Assembly: GCA_002794735.1 (NCBI GenBank)
Contig: NBAZ01000034.1
Span: 1-64,000, forward strand
Source of the DNA: Pyrrhoderma lamaoense
Lineage: Eukaryota > Basidiomycota > Agaricomycetes > Hymenochaetales > Hymenochaetaceae
Length of the DNA: 64,000 bases
Direction: 5' to 3'
The position numbers and the translations under genes were made by a program. Below, one piece after another: positions 10,908-23,309 of this stretch. The notes under the pieces are model-generated. The model was given only the letters and a program-made list of their open reading frames with translations, was not told the origin of the DNA and ran no database searches. How positions within the stretch are numbered: the first letter of the stretch is position 1; every line of letters begins with the position of its first letter.

Positions 10908-12842
10908 AAGAATGGTAGGGTAAGGTGGTATGATATATAGCACGATACGCTTTCGAACTCATCAGTTGAGATTCTAATTTCGGCCTCCTTAGTACTATTT
11001 GAACTATCCAATACTATTTAGGACAACTAAAAGTCATCTCATATATTACAATTGTATCAATTGCGTAGGTAGCATTATGTATTGACAATATATAGGGTCG
11101 AGAGATGATATTCCGAAGAAAAATCTCGAGTAGACAACTTGAATCCGAGCTGCTAGTACTCGAACCCAAAGTTGAGTAAAGCAAAAGACTACTACCCTCG
11201 ACACCAGTAATGGCCGTGGAATCTCGAAAATTATCTGTGCCTTGTCTAATCAGAAAATGTAGTACTGAGTCTACGACGGATGCGCAAAAGGACGCAAGGA
11301 ACAGGCGACGTACGGAGAACTCGCTTATATGTTCCAGTTCCTGGCGTCCTTTTGTATACCCAGGTAGCCGAACTATATTATACCTAGATTGTGAAAAAGG
11401 TGCTATTAGATAATAAAACACAAGCTCTGATTCAATTGCCCGCCCCTTATCTGTTTGCTTGTAACGCACATCACTGGGCGCACTTCCTACTGCGATATAG
11501 ATACATTAGGGTACTGCCAAGGCTTGCGGTACACATGAACAGGGCGCTCAATACCTGTGAGATCCGAAGAAACCCATTCCTTGAGACCCAGGGGACCGAA
11601 AAGAGCGATATTTGTGTAGCACCGTGACGTTGAACGTGAGAAATCTAATGCGACATGACAAAAGCAATAAATTTCATCCATACTCCGACTCTGTCAGTTT
11701 ATGTCACTTATGAGGTATATAATCGTCTTGTATCTATAATTATCTTACATATCATTATGGAGATTCATGTATGAGTTTTTCATGCTAAAAAGCGTGATAG
11801 GGGTAGGTAAAACTGATGGTATTGTTTGCATATGTACAGTGACGCCCGGGGTAACCTAAAGTGCCCGAGAAATAGAAAGGACCAGCACTAGCGGATGCGG
11901 GCGCTACGCATCTAGCGCCACCAATGTGTATATGAGTTATAGTCGCAGGTCACGCCGTATTATGATGCAAAGTAAGATAATTCGTGAAGCTGGAATTCGA
12001 ATCAAATAATCAAGGCTTGAGAAAAGATGGTGTCCGTTAAAAGGCATGTACTACTGATTTAAGGCGGGGAAAAATCTGTACCATATGGTCGGCATCATTT
12101 TTGCAAGATATTTACATCGTCATGCGTAAATAAAGCGGATGCAAGAATACAAAATAGTAATATAAGCCGGGTTTAGATGGGTGTGTCTTAGACCTTCGGG
12201 CCATAATTCCATCGTTAAGTGGCGACATGTGATGTATCTTGAGACATAAGGAAGACCTGTGATAATAGAAGCTAGAGGTACAGGACTTCCGAGTAAAGCT
12301 CAGAGGATGGGTTTAGAATCTAGAAGAAACTTGAAACTGGTATTTGCAACTTGAACAAAATACCGTTAAACGGAAGAGAAAAGAAGTTGCTTATTCGCGA
12401 CCAAGGTACTTGCGAAGTAACCAAATTAGATAATTAGACAATCGATCTGCGTGACAGTAGATCCGTAAGTTTACATCATAACTTGTGCTTTCTCTACATG
12501 GGCTCTCATGACCGACGTATTGAATCGATGCAAAGACGACAGGGACATTTTTTCCAAACGCCAAGAACACAAGGTAATTAAAGGTACAATACTATGTGCC
12601 GCATCAGATCCCGACGACGACGGGCAGCGGAGCCAAGTCGAGCTCCATGTATTTCTAGTGTACCCTGTCTGATGTGCATGCATCATGGTGTAAATGTATA
12701 AGCAAATAAGCAATGCAGAAATCTCAATCTAGACCCCGCTATACCTTATTTGGGACAGTCTCGGCATTGATAATCTAGTTCTATCTAGTTCCTAACTTGA
12801 AACTCCTAAAAATATAGGCCACCATCGCCGAACATGAATTAT
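10908..12842. other. Gene-free 1.9-kb stretch
   Basis: ORFs on both strands between 11014 and 11681 overlap one another and lack motifs. I regard them as chance. Nothing else is recognised. Confidence 0.45.
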
Positions 12843-12848
12843 TATAAA
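12843..12848 (+). promoter_or_regulatory. Candidate TATA box of the chitin deacetylase gene
   Basis: TATAAA about 105 bases before the ATG at 12952, followed by a CT-rich leader. Confidence 0.5.
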
Positions 12849-12951
12849 ATCCACTGTGCATTGCCCTTCATGTTCCCCCCTCAGAGCTTGTGGAGTCTCT
12901 TTCCTAGCCTCAATTACGACCCCACAATTCCAATCTCTGCAGTCTAACGCG

Positions 12952-14058
12952 ATGATCTCCTACATTACCCTTGCCATTACCTTCGCCTCAACCCTTCTTC
13001 ATGCTAAGGCCACTCCTCTTCCTGAGGCTAATCCATCCCCAGAACCTGAGTTAGAACTACTCCGTCGTCAAGGTCTTGCTGCCGTATATGGGTCTTGCAC
13101 GGTCCCAAATACGATTGCCTTCACTTTCGATGATGGTCCCTACATCTATGAAAGCGGTATGTCACCTCTATTTGATAATTGAAGAGTAAATAGTGATTTT
13201 TGGTTCAAACAGAAATCGTGGATTATCTTGACTCTCAGGGGGTAAAAGCTACCTTCTTCGTGAACGGAAATAACTGTACGTGGGCTTTCCATAGTCGTTA
13301 AATTTATATAATCGGTAGTATTTCTGACTTTATCATATAGGGCAATGCATATATGACGATAACGCCGTTTCCTCTCTAAAGAAGGCCTTTGCTTCAGGTC
13401 ACCAAATTGCCTCTCATACTTGGGCGCACCTTGATTTAAGCCAACAGAGTTGGGACAAGAGTAAGTATGATTCATCCTTGCGTTGATCAATCCACTCAAG
13501 TGTCTTCTTCTAACAGTTCACGATGAGATGTGGAAAGTCGAGCTTGCACTAACTCGAATTCTCGGCGTCTCTCCGGCATTTATGCGTCCTCCGTATGGGA
13601 ACTATAATGATCTCGTTCGTCAGGCATCTGCTATCCGTGGACAGAGTCTTGTTCTCTGGGACTTCGACTCGGGTGACTCTGTTGGTGCTAGTGTTCAAGA
13701 GAGCGAGAACAGTTATTCACAAGTTGCGAATCAACACCCGAATACTCTCCTTCCATTGAATCACGAAACATACCAAACGACCGCGTAAGTTTCTCTCCTT
13801 ACTAATCTATAATGCCATAAATTCAATGACTGCATTTCAATCTAAATAGAGAACAAGTGATCGAATACGCAATCCCGCTCCTCAAGAGTAAAGGATACAA
13901 CTTCGTTACCGTCGCTGAATGCCTCGGCCTGAACCCTTACCAGTTCCAACAGGCCCCCCAAACCAGAGATGTAAGCATCTTTATATTACTTGACAATATT
14001 TCAACTCAATTGATGGTATGATGGTTGCTAAACAATACAGAGTTCCTGGACATGTTAA
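12952..14058 (+). CDS. Secreted chitin deacetylase (CE4, NodB domain)
   Basis: Six exons (12952-13156, 13213-13275, 13341-13460, 13517-13784, 13850-13970, 14041-14058) join without any frame problem to 264 residues. The last exon encodes only SSWTC-stop. A signal peptide (MISYITLAITFASTLLHAKA) is followed by a short Pro/Glu propeptide ending LLRR, a likely Kex2 site. All five CE4 motifs are present: FTFDDGP (catalytic base and metal Asp), SHTWAHLDL (metal His pair), RPPYG, WDFDSGD, and LNHE. Enzymes of this family hydrolyse N-acetyl groups of chitin at the cell wall. No chitin-binding module and no GPI signal is seen, so it is probably released. The reading upstream of ATG 12952 lacks an ATG, so that start was chosen. 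Confidence 0.93.
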
Positions 14059-15291
14059 AAATACAAACAGTACACACTCGAACGAACTGATTTTTTTCTA
14101 ATGACTCGAACTTTTAATCATTTCTCGGACACTCGGTTATTTCTTACGATTTCTTGCGCATGTACTTTTAATTTTCTCTTATTTTTGGACACTTGAACAT
14201 TATCTTTGGACCGTAGCGTAATGACTATAATGAACGGAGCTTACGTACAATTTTCTCGATTTTATTTTAACTTCAGGCCTTAGTGATCTCAAACACTGAG
14301 TATTAGCGCATGAGTATACATGCTAAAACGGAACTGCTAGCGGATGTCGACAAGTGTATGAAATGAGTTAACATAGACCTTGGCGTGGCGTAATCTACGA
14401 GATCCCCAACTATATATTTCATCACATCGTGAAGTGGTTCTGTCGTTGGGACGATCGCATATATATGGAACTCGTGCTATTTTGGACTTGGCCTAGACAG
14501 TATCTCTGTGGCAACTAGCTACTACAAATTGGTTTCTAACGATATAAACAACGAAAATGTCATATGGGACATAGTAAAAATTGAATGTATTTTCTTGTAT
14601 TTCGGTTTTATAGATTTTTACACCGCTTTCCCTCCCTCAAACTGGTCGTAAAAACCGACATTTATACAGCTAGCGATCTCAAAAGCTATCTGTTTCCGCT
14701 CTGAGCATCAAATGGAGGAGCATAAGAAATACAAACGAAGAAATCACTGAATTAACGCCGGATTAGTGAAACTCAAATTAGGTAAATGCTTTAGTAAATT
14801 CCACCTTTCTTCACTAGTGGAGTGCATCATCTTTATTTATATACCGTTAGGTGTATCTAAGTAAGGGATAGCCTCAGAACCACCATTATCAAAACAGAGT
14901 GATAAAACCAAGAGACTTGGTATCTGATACAGTGATAGAAGAAGTACTTCAAAGACGATCAACATCAAGTCCATAAAAGGTAGTAATATACATGATTAAC
15001 ACGTAATCAACATTCCAACTGACTTCACTTCAGCTGCCAGTACCTTGCAACGACGACAGCCAACGGATATATTCTAGTGCTACATATTTCTGGTACAAAT
15101 ATTGGAGAATGTTGCTCAAGAACGTCATGAAGAAAATGCTAGTAATGACTTATACGTTAATACATGATTGACTATCGAAAAATCGGCTGGGTGCAAATCC
15201 AATAGATCTATGTACTGGTATAGCTTTGCTCAACGATCGCTGTATGTGAACATCAATTAAAAGATGGATATGAATGAATGGGGCGAAGAAC
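14059..15291. other. Gene-free 1.2-kb stretch
   Basis: Downstream region of the chitin deacetylase; AT-rich, no gene seen. Its 3' part faces the end of the minus-strand gene at 15292. Confidence 0.5.
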
Positions 15292-15744
15292 TCACAGTAA
15301 TGAGAGCGTAACATCCCCATGCACGCGCGCTTTCAACTCAACAGCGACATCGAGATTGAGGTCTAGCCTCAACTTCAGAGTATCTTTATTGTCCCGCTTA
15401 CCGCCACCGGTAACGCCGGACGCAACATTTCCGACTCCTGAAGCGACATCTCCAACAGTTTCTCCAACTCTACCTACTTGTTGAGTGCTTGCGCTGATGT
15501 CATCAAGTCCAGGGATTCCTAGTCCCTGGTTATTTTGCCGATTTTTGCCACTCCTTCGTTGACTACTACGTTGTAAAGTATCATCAAAATCCCCACTGCT
15601 AGAAGAAAGGTCTCGTGCGTTACGACTACGTCCTCTATCTTCGTGCTGCTTCTGCTGCTGAGGTTGGAGCTCTGGTTGGGGAGAACCTGAGCGGGACGAA
15701 ACTACAGAAGGAGAGCGTGAATGCTGATCTGGCTGTTTTGACAT
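15292..15744 (-). CDS. Conserved orphan with C-terminal LDLNLD..HGDVTL segment
   Basis: Single-exon minus-strand frame of 150 residues (start MSKQPDQHSRSPS). The first ~75 residues are Ser/Gln/Arg-rich and disordered. A Gly/Val-rich stretch follows (VGETVGDVASGVGNVASGV). The C-terminus is an amphipathic beta-like segment: TLKLRLDLNLDVAVELKARV then HGDVTLSLL-stop. I recall small fungal proteins of unknown function ending in this kind of alternating segment, in both ascomycetes and basidiomycetes; a search is needed to confirm that. No signal peptide. Confidence 0.65.
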   Translation of the reverse strand: MSKQPDQHSRSPSVVSSRSGSPQPELQPQQQKQHEDRGRSRNARDLSSSSGDFDDTLQRSSQRRSGKNRQNNQGLGIPGLDDISASTQQVGRVGETVGDVASGVGNVASGVTGGGKRDNKDTLKLRLDLNLDVAVELKARVHGDVTLSLL

Positions 15745-18605
15745 TTTTTAAACAAGTGACAATAGGTTTAGCAGCTGAACCCCAACTGATTAAATACGAA
15801 TATCCCATATCCACTGACGTCGACTCATTGTCAGTATGATATGATAGCGTTACAGGTACTGCTTTCGCTCTCCAAGGAAAGGTGGTGTTTTGGTGATAAT
15901 CAATATATAGATGACGTCAGAAGCAAATGTAAACCTACACGCAGTTCGTCCAGGTACCTGTATTTGTCATCGTTTTTTAGTTACTATCGGCTGTAAAAAG
16001 GCGCAGGAAAGTAGTAGTCTAGACTTAAGGATCGTGCTAATCCAGAATTCCACGCAAATCGGAAGGGAGAAGAGTGCTAGAAGAATAATGGAAGTTTATG
16101 TACCTGATAGCAGTTGAACATGCATTGTATAATTAGTACGTTACGAACGCAATCGCAATCGCAAATCTGCAACAAATTCGATTTTATTCTGGTGCTGTCA
16201 TCTTTAAGGTTCTTACGATGTCCGATTGTACCGCTCAGACGTTTCAAGGATCTCGGTTGCAAACGTACCAAAAAGAATATCGCTTGAGAGAGTTTGCATA
16301 CAAGAATATAGACAAAGTAGGCAGATCAAATCAATAATATGTGTGTAGGTATATGTGCTTGTATGCCCTATATGCAAGAAGCCTGTATACGACGTGTTTC
16401 AGTAGGCATGACGACATCTTTTTATGGAGATCCAGGCTCCAGTTTCTGGGTAAATTCAGCAGCCATGAGTTCCACAACACCTTTTCCCACATGAACAATT
16501 CATGAATATGAGAAGGTCAATATGAATGGTACCTTTAGTATCAATTTCAATGCGATACTAGATAGACACGAGGCGATAGTTATACGGCACAGTACTAGAA
16601 TACAAATTTGCGGGTATGTGAAGAGTACTACACTACACTTTTGAAGATTAGTAATAGAATACAATCTAACAGAGATAATGTCCGTTTTGCTTCGAAACTT
16701 AACAACATATGTGAGAATACCCTACAACCCCTCGGCAACACTAAGTCATCGTACAGTAATGTATCCAAGTAATCTGAATCGAGTTCACGTAAAAGTATCT
16801 TGAGAATACTACTCCCGGTGCTACGTCAAGGCAGACAGTCTGGTTGACTTACGGGAAATTGCTTCTCAAAATTCAAAGTAATCATTATCTCAGTAAGGTA
16901 AGTTCTCTTCCTGAGAGCGTTTTGGCAATACCTCAGCCCCACGACTGCCAACCCCTACTGATCGGGATCGTCGAGCTTAAGTTTAAATTTGTATTTGATC
17001 CTCACCGGGTTCGGGACGTGTCTGATGTTTGACTTCCGGCTCTCGGTTCAGAATGTGAGGTAAATGTTTTTGACATCGTCAGTGAGACCCTTTTTCTTGC
17101 TCTCCGTTACTCCGTCTGAGTTCAAGAGCTTCTACATGAGAGTTTTCGAAGCACCGTTTGTTACACAGAAAATGAAGAATAAGTCATCTCATGCTAGGCC
17201 TTCTTGGGCGCCATCTCAGGGGTTGGCATTTATCCGTTTAACTTTAAGATCTGACTGTAGTCAGTCATTTGAAATGTTTAAAATAACAAAGATTAGAGTA
17301 TCTATTTTCCAGATTCATACTCACATTCATATTCATTCTCAGTACTCATAACTACCCGGAGAGCCCGATGTAAGCGCCACAGCCTGAGGGTCAAAAGTAT
17401 CTTTCAGTGATTATAAACATACGTCCATCGAGTACTCTAACACAAATCGGAGTTGCCCAAAGTTCGAGTGCTGTGTGATAAGCTGCAAAGTTTTACTGCT
17501 CTTCAACACCTTCAATCAAGCTCAGACGAGACACGTTAAGGGATAATATTTGTAAAGAAATGGTTCGCCAAAATCTTCATACATACTAAAGACCATGTCC
17601 GTAACCCTTACTGTGAAGCATGGGAATTTAGCGTTAAAGCCGACTTTTTTAATTGAGATTCTGCTTCTTAGAAAAGAACATCGGTTTAGCAACTTCTCCC
17701 AGACCGAGCTGAAAGTTTTGATTTCAAATAACATCTTTAATTACGCTTCAATCGCTAGAAGGAACGTAGAAGGGGTAGAAGAGAAGAAAGGGTACATCAT
17801 TTTCATGTACATGTAAAAGCAATGAACAAGAGATAGGAAAATTAAAGTTTCTCAAACGAACAATCTACGTCGTCGATCGTAATATCTTTCATCGGCAATC
17901 ACGATGGGAGTTTTACTTAGCCTTTGAAGGTTCATCCAAAATGTGCATGAACATTGTCAGTCGTATGCTCTCAAAGCTGATTTTTTTTACATTTGAAGAT
18001 GCAAGGAAGTAAGAATAATTAATTAGCTTTGTTTGATTGTTGGCATTCAACTGACGCTCTTAGTATCAATCGGGACCTTTTCATGCCTCATGTTTAACAC
18101 ACACCTTCAAGCTTTCCTTGTCGATGGGTGAGACATACTTTTTCTAGTCTGTAAACGAGAGAACTTCTTCACCAAATTGTCGTCTTGTGACACCAGGGTA
18201 ATAGAATGTTTAGTCACTGATTTCTAAATAGGTGCTGAGGCTGTGAATTGGTAAACAAGGGACAAACTTTACTCTCCAACTCAGGTTTGAGACCCTCTAG
18301 GACTTAAATGGAAATTCAAAGAAGCATAAAGTTTGTGTCACCGTTGCCAGACTGTCTATTTTTCCTTTCCCACATCAAGTATTCTTAGACTAAATTCGAT
18401 TGACTGCATAGATAGAAGGATTTCCGGGCCCGTATACGAGTATAAGTATCTCAATGAACTTAGGATTGATGTTGCTCGACGCACAATACACCCCTGTACA
18501 ACTCATACTCAGAACACTGAGGATCTCTTACTCGAGCCTGGGCTGAACTTATACCTTTTCGCGTTCATTATACCTCTCCATCAGATACCTACGAAAGCGA
18601 CTACC
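15745..18605. other. 2.9-kb region without a supportable gene
   Basis: Forward ORFs at 16844-17032, 17064-17351 and 17595-17816 have mildly protein-like composition. They show no motif, no ATG context and no consistent splice joins. They may be remnants of a decayed gene. Nothing is called. Confidence 0.4.
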
Positions 18606-21443
18606 ATGAATTCCGACATGACATCCACCGCTGTCTGGTCTAAGCATCGGACAAATAACTCTAGAACGAGACTTCAGTCGTCAAATGATACCTTGGTAAG
18701 CTAGTTTTCTCTTTAAAGCTTCGCAAACTCCTTATCCAGATCTGGTTTTGCCTCGTTAAAGCCATCTGCCCCTCGGACTTCTAAATATGCCGCACCGCTC
18801 AGTCGCATCGTCACCAATAACGACTCCAATGAAAATAATGAACAGTCACGAACATATAATACCATTCCTGGGGGTGACCTCCGCTGGTCGGAAGTAGTGC
18901 CTCCTGCAACTGGACTTACTTTCGCCGCAGTTTGGGATCCAGAAGATGGTTTGGTAACGTTTGGCGGTGCAGGTCTTAGCTCTTCACAAGAAGGCGGAGG
19001 TTCTTCTCCAGTGGATGCGGACTCCCGCTCTCAAGTTCTCACGATTGATCTTATGAACTCAGATGCTTTAGCACCCCCCAGCGCTGCTCTGGACAGTAGA
19101 GCGAATAGCATCATGTACCCTTATAATCAGTCTCGGTATGCGTTGAGTGATCTCTCGAGTGCAACCCCGGTATCACCTACTCGGCGTAGTTCTGCTGGTA
19201 CAGGTTTGTTTCTTGATGCACATATGCGTCAGGACATCCAACGTCGACAAGGAATTTCTCAGGTCGATCCTCATTCCAATACCCAGAATCGGAAGTTATC
19301 ACTTGACAACCAAACTCGTCATTTCGGATCAACGGATCACTCGACGAAAGTTCAAACCCCGAGGTCTCCAACTAATGAGACCGCAACGAGGACATTACTT
19401 CCGTCTTCTCCATCTCATAAACACTCTAAATCTCAGAGTTCAACTTCAACAGGCACTCGCCAGAGCTCAACAGGATATGGTTTATGTCGGACGTTTCACA
19501 GAGAGATCGCACCAAGACACCAAATTTCACGTGAAGAGCGTTACGGTTATTTGCAGCGTGCTGCTGAAGGAGCTAAAAACGACTACGATGATGGCAACGT
19601 GAATACTACTGATCAAAGAGTGGTTCCAAAATATGAGCCATCCGTCAACTCCTCTCAACCAAGGTCTCCTGGAGTACACAGCATGTTTGCTCGTTCTATC
19701 TGGATACGTAGTGGTCTTGGACTCGATAGGCCAATGTTCGATGTAGATGGGAGTCGGATCCGTTTTGAGAATGAAGAGGATGGGGACTGGATTAGACAAT
19801 CTGAGGATCAAGAAGCAGTGGTTGATCTGGAGGAGGTTTTGAATCGGGATGTCAACAGGCTTGTGAGTCCTTTGAAACATGCGCTCATCACTCTGTGTCT
19901 TTGTGTGACTGGTCGAGCTGAAAGCATATGTCTTTCTCAGAAATCAACATTTTCATGGACAACAACATCTACTTCTCGATACATTGATGTTGCGCAGTTC
20001 TTACAAGAGCTCGACTCCGATTCCGATTCATCTGACTCGTCCGATGGTGCGCAGAACGAGCCACGATCGCCTGGTGGTGACTCCGAATGGCTTGCTGTTG
20101 AACCACCAACTCCACGCCCTTTCTATTTTTCTCCAACTCAAGCACTTAGGCCTAGATTTTTACGCAAGAAACGATCAAAAGTCCAAGTAGGTGACCATCA
20201 TGAAGCACAACATTCTCATGCTCGCAATAGATTCGCGAAGATGCTCCCACTTCCGCCCACGACTTGTCAAACAAATGGGGAACAAGACTATTCTCATATG
20301 CGCTGCGTTTGTCCCCAGTGCCATCATCCGATCCAAGTTCCCGTTGCAGATCAGCTATGTGATACTAACAAAGTCAAAGGGAAGAATTCGGCTGCTCGGG
20401 CAATATCTTCCCCGAAATGCCTTAACTCTTCTTCTCGAGTTTTGGGACCGGATTTTGGTAGACCGGCGGTTCAGAGATCTTCGTCTTCTCCGGCTTCTTT
20501 CACACAAGATACCCGTGTTATGTCGAGCTCAAGACCCGCTACTCCTCTGGAAGTACTCGCTCGAGCTTCTTACAATCACGAATGGTCCTTTCCCACTCCG
20601 AGAGAAGAAGTGACTCACCGTCGGTCCGCCACACACCATTTTATGGGGATCACTACGACTTCCACTTCTTCGTTGAGAAGAACAGCTTCTTGGATGAAAA
20701 ATAGTCAGCAAATAGCAGATATGCGAACTGTTATACGTGGGGTACAAAGCGGTATTCGACCATCAACACCCGTTCCAGGTATGCCTCCCATCTCCCCGCC
20801 TAGATATCGTCCTCCGCCGTCGTCGTTCCGGCCCGTATCGGCTTGTGGGGAGCGTACTCATAGTCGCTTATCGATGCCGACATCGTCAACAGCATCTTCT
20901 TCTTCTCATGGCCAAAGTCAATACCGATTTCCCGAGGGAGCTTCTCCACTTTCTAGATGCCAAAGTCAAAATTCTAGTCACCAAAGAGGACGTTCTCCCT
21001 TTCAAGCGCATTCTCCTTCGCCTTCTTCAGGCTCTTATTCTCACCCGGTACGTGTACGCGCTCGTACACGGAGCTTGGATAGCATACGTGATACTGCTCA
21101 TATCCTTGCTTCTGCATCCACGGCACCTATCCGCAATTTACTTCGCGCTCGTTCTTTCATCAAGCGCTCAAACGAAAACACGGTCGCGAATACGAATGGA
21201 AACAACTCGGAGACTTCTTCAAAGGGAAAAGGGGAGCCAGAGGGTGTTTGGATTCGGGTCGATGTTGACGTTGAAACATCCCGATCTATCGACAAAGCTT
21301 CTAATGCTCGAGGTGATACAAGCCAGCCCGAAAACCAGCTTGACTGTGGGGATTCTGGTATTCATATTGGAGAAGACAATGACGTAGACGATTCTCCTGC
21401 AGGAAATCGTAAGTCCAGTACCGAAGTTTGGTGGCAGTCATGA
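18606..21443 (+). CDS. Large Ser-rich orphan protein
   Basis: A long open frame runs from about 18717 to a TGA at 21441-21443, the largest in the window. The frame has no early ATG. A 5' exon 18606-18695 (MNSDMTSTAVW) with a canonical GTAAGC..CAG intron to 18740 fits by position but is out of phase, as if two bases were missing. The N-terminus is therefore unresolved. The protein is Ser/Pro/Arg-rich with an acidic DSDSDSSDSSD tract, a cysteine cluster CVCPQCHHP near 20300-20340, and basic segments (RNLLRARSFIKR) near the end. A stretch at 19863-19940 begins GTGAGT and ends CTCAG, is 78 nt and stop-free, and is probably a retained-frame intron. Without it the protein loses 26 hydrophobic residues. 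No family is recognised; probably a scaffold or regulatory protein. Confidence 0.6.
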
Positions 21444-22052
21444 TTATGATTTTCTTATGAACTTTCTCTCCCCTTCCCTCCCCCCCTTTTTTTTCAAATG
21501 TAAAGATAAACGATAGCCGACGAACATTATGATTTTAGATTTATGGACCTAATTCTTTTGTTTCTAATGCCTGTTTTTGGTTCCTTAATGTTTTCCTGAA
21601 CCATTGTCTTCATATTCTTGGATTTTTTCGCCTTGTAGAACTTAATCTCTCTTCTCTATGTTTTCTATGTCGTTGATGATACAACTCACACTCCTTGACT
21701 GTTCCCTTCCGAATCTTTTCTACTTATGACACGCTACGTTTGTACATGTACACACTTTCTTACTGTATCCAGAGATCTAAAAGATCATAACAGATATACA
21801 CCATATAGCCACAACTCAAGCATTTCCAATTTACTCACCAATAATCATGATATTCAAACCATAAGACAAGAGTAACAGTAGATTGATGATAGGAAACATT
21901 TGAGTAAAGAAGCAGTATCTCGAATACATATATTATACATGTGATATGTTTAGTAAATTATAGAGTGTCAAGTGATTAGACATCAAAAGCAAAAATCAGA
22001 AATCGATGAACAGCTGGCGTCGGATTAGCAAAACAGAATATGCCTGAGTCTC
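21444..22052. other. Convergent 3' region
   Basis: Pyrimidine-rich and then AT-rich DNA between two convergent genes (Ser-rich orphan and phosducin-like). Nothing coding is seen. Confidence 0.5.
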
Positions 22053-23309
22053 CTAATCTGAGTTCCAAAGATCAGTGTCATCAAGATCATCTGGCGGAAG
22101 GCCACAATTCCCTGTACCAGAGGCTCCCAGGATATGATGCCTGCGAGACATTATTCAGAAAACTACTATATCCGAATAGGGAAGTCATTACTTACCTTTC
22201 TAATAAGTCTTCTACGCCAAGTTTTCCCGCCTCCCAGTCGACTCGGACCCATGTGTGTTGAAGTTCACCGTCACGGTATGCTAAAAGAGTGGGGAGAACA
22301 TCCGTATCAACAGAATCTTCTCTGTCATTCTCATCGTCTTCCTCAAGGTCTGTAATATCCTTTTCATCATATGAATATGGATCATCTTCATCTTCTTCCT
22401 CAATAAGGGGTTTTGAGCTACGAAGTCCTCTTTGAGAAGAGAACGCAGACGAAGAAAGACGTGGAAATGAGGAAGAGGAAGTGCTTGCAAAGCCAAGTGC
22501 AGCAGCACGGGCGCGGAGAAACTTCGTATTAGGGTGTGAACGAGAGAGACGAGATAAGACGTTATCGAGATCATAACACCGATCGAGAGACTAGAAAGCG
22601 TAAGTAAATCATATTGAAGCCATAAGATAGTACACGGTCAAGGACTCACCGGATCATACAAATGCACGAGTACCCATACGCCTCTGTCTTCTCTCTCGAC
22701 GGCAGATACGAAATTCTTTACTCCCACTTCCCGAAGATGTCCAAAGCGAGGTTTTCCTTTTCCCATCGCATCTCGTGCCTGTGACGGTGCAGACAAGGGG
22801 GATGGGGCACCCTCAAGCATAATTCGTTCTAGTTCACGTTCCTGCTCCTCTTCGAGATATGTCTGAGCTCTGAGACTCGCCTTTTCCATCCTCGTATTCA
22901 AGTCCCTTATCTCTGCGTTCTTTTTTTCTCGAGCTCGAGCCTGCGCTTCTGCCCGGTCCCGGATAACACCCTTTACACCAGTCCGTCCTGGACCCATACC
23001 AATAGCGCCTTCTGGAGCATCACTAGGCGCTGCGTTGATTATTCGTGAGATACGCTGTTGACGTTCTACATCTGAAGAATAGTCTGCATCCTTCTCGTAT
23101 TCATCATTTTCGTCACCTGGCCATCTAGCCTGCTTGCTATCCGGAGATGGTGATCTTTCAGGTGAAGAAGATCGAGAACTACCGTTAAAGAGTTTTCCAG
23201 AGAGTACAAGCTCGTCAAGGTCCGCATACTAGATAGTGTGATGTTATTGTCGGTGTATATGTATGTATAAAGAAAGTAGATGTATATAACATCAATAAAC
23301 ACTTACCAT
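22053..23309 (-). CDS. Phosducin-like protein
   Basis: Four coding exons on the minus strand (23309-23307, 23228-22650, 22590-22196, 22140-22053) join cleanly to 354 residues. The first coding exon is the ATG alone. The N-terminal half is Ser/acidic with a basic helical region (GPGRTGVKGVIRDRAEAQ, then a Glu/Arg coiled coil). The phosducin/thioredoxin-like domain begins at FGHLREVGVKNFV. It shows GVWVLVHLYDPSLDRC, KFLRARAAALGF, an acidic insert of about 35 residues, and DVLPTLLAYRDGELQHTWVRVD. It ends with an acidic tail (LPPDDLDDTDLWNSD). Phosducin-like proteins help the CCT chaperonin fold G-protein beta subunits and assemble beta-gamma dimers in the cytosol. Which fungal subfamily this belongs to cannot be settled without an alignment. 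Confidence 0.85.

Noticed and set aside
11014..11681. Overlapping ORFs on both strands (up to 151 codons)
   Set aside because: No motif, no splice partners, and opposite-strand frames of equal quality, so chance.
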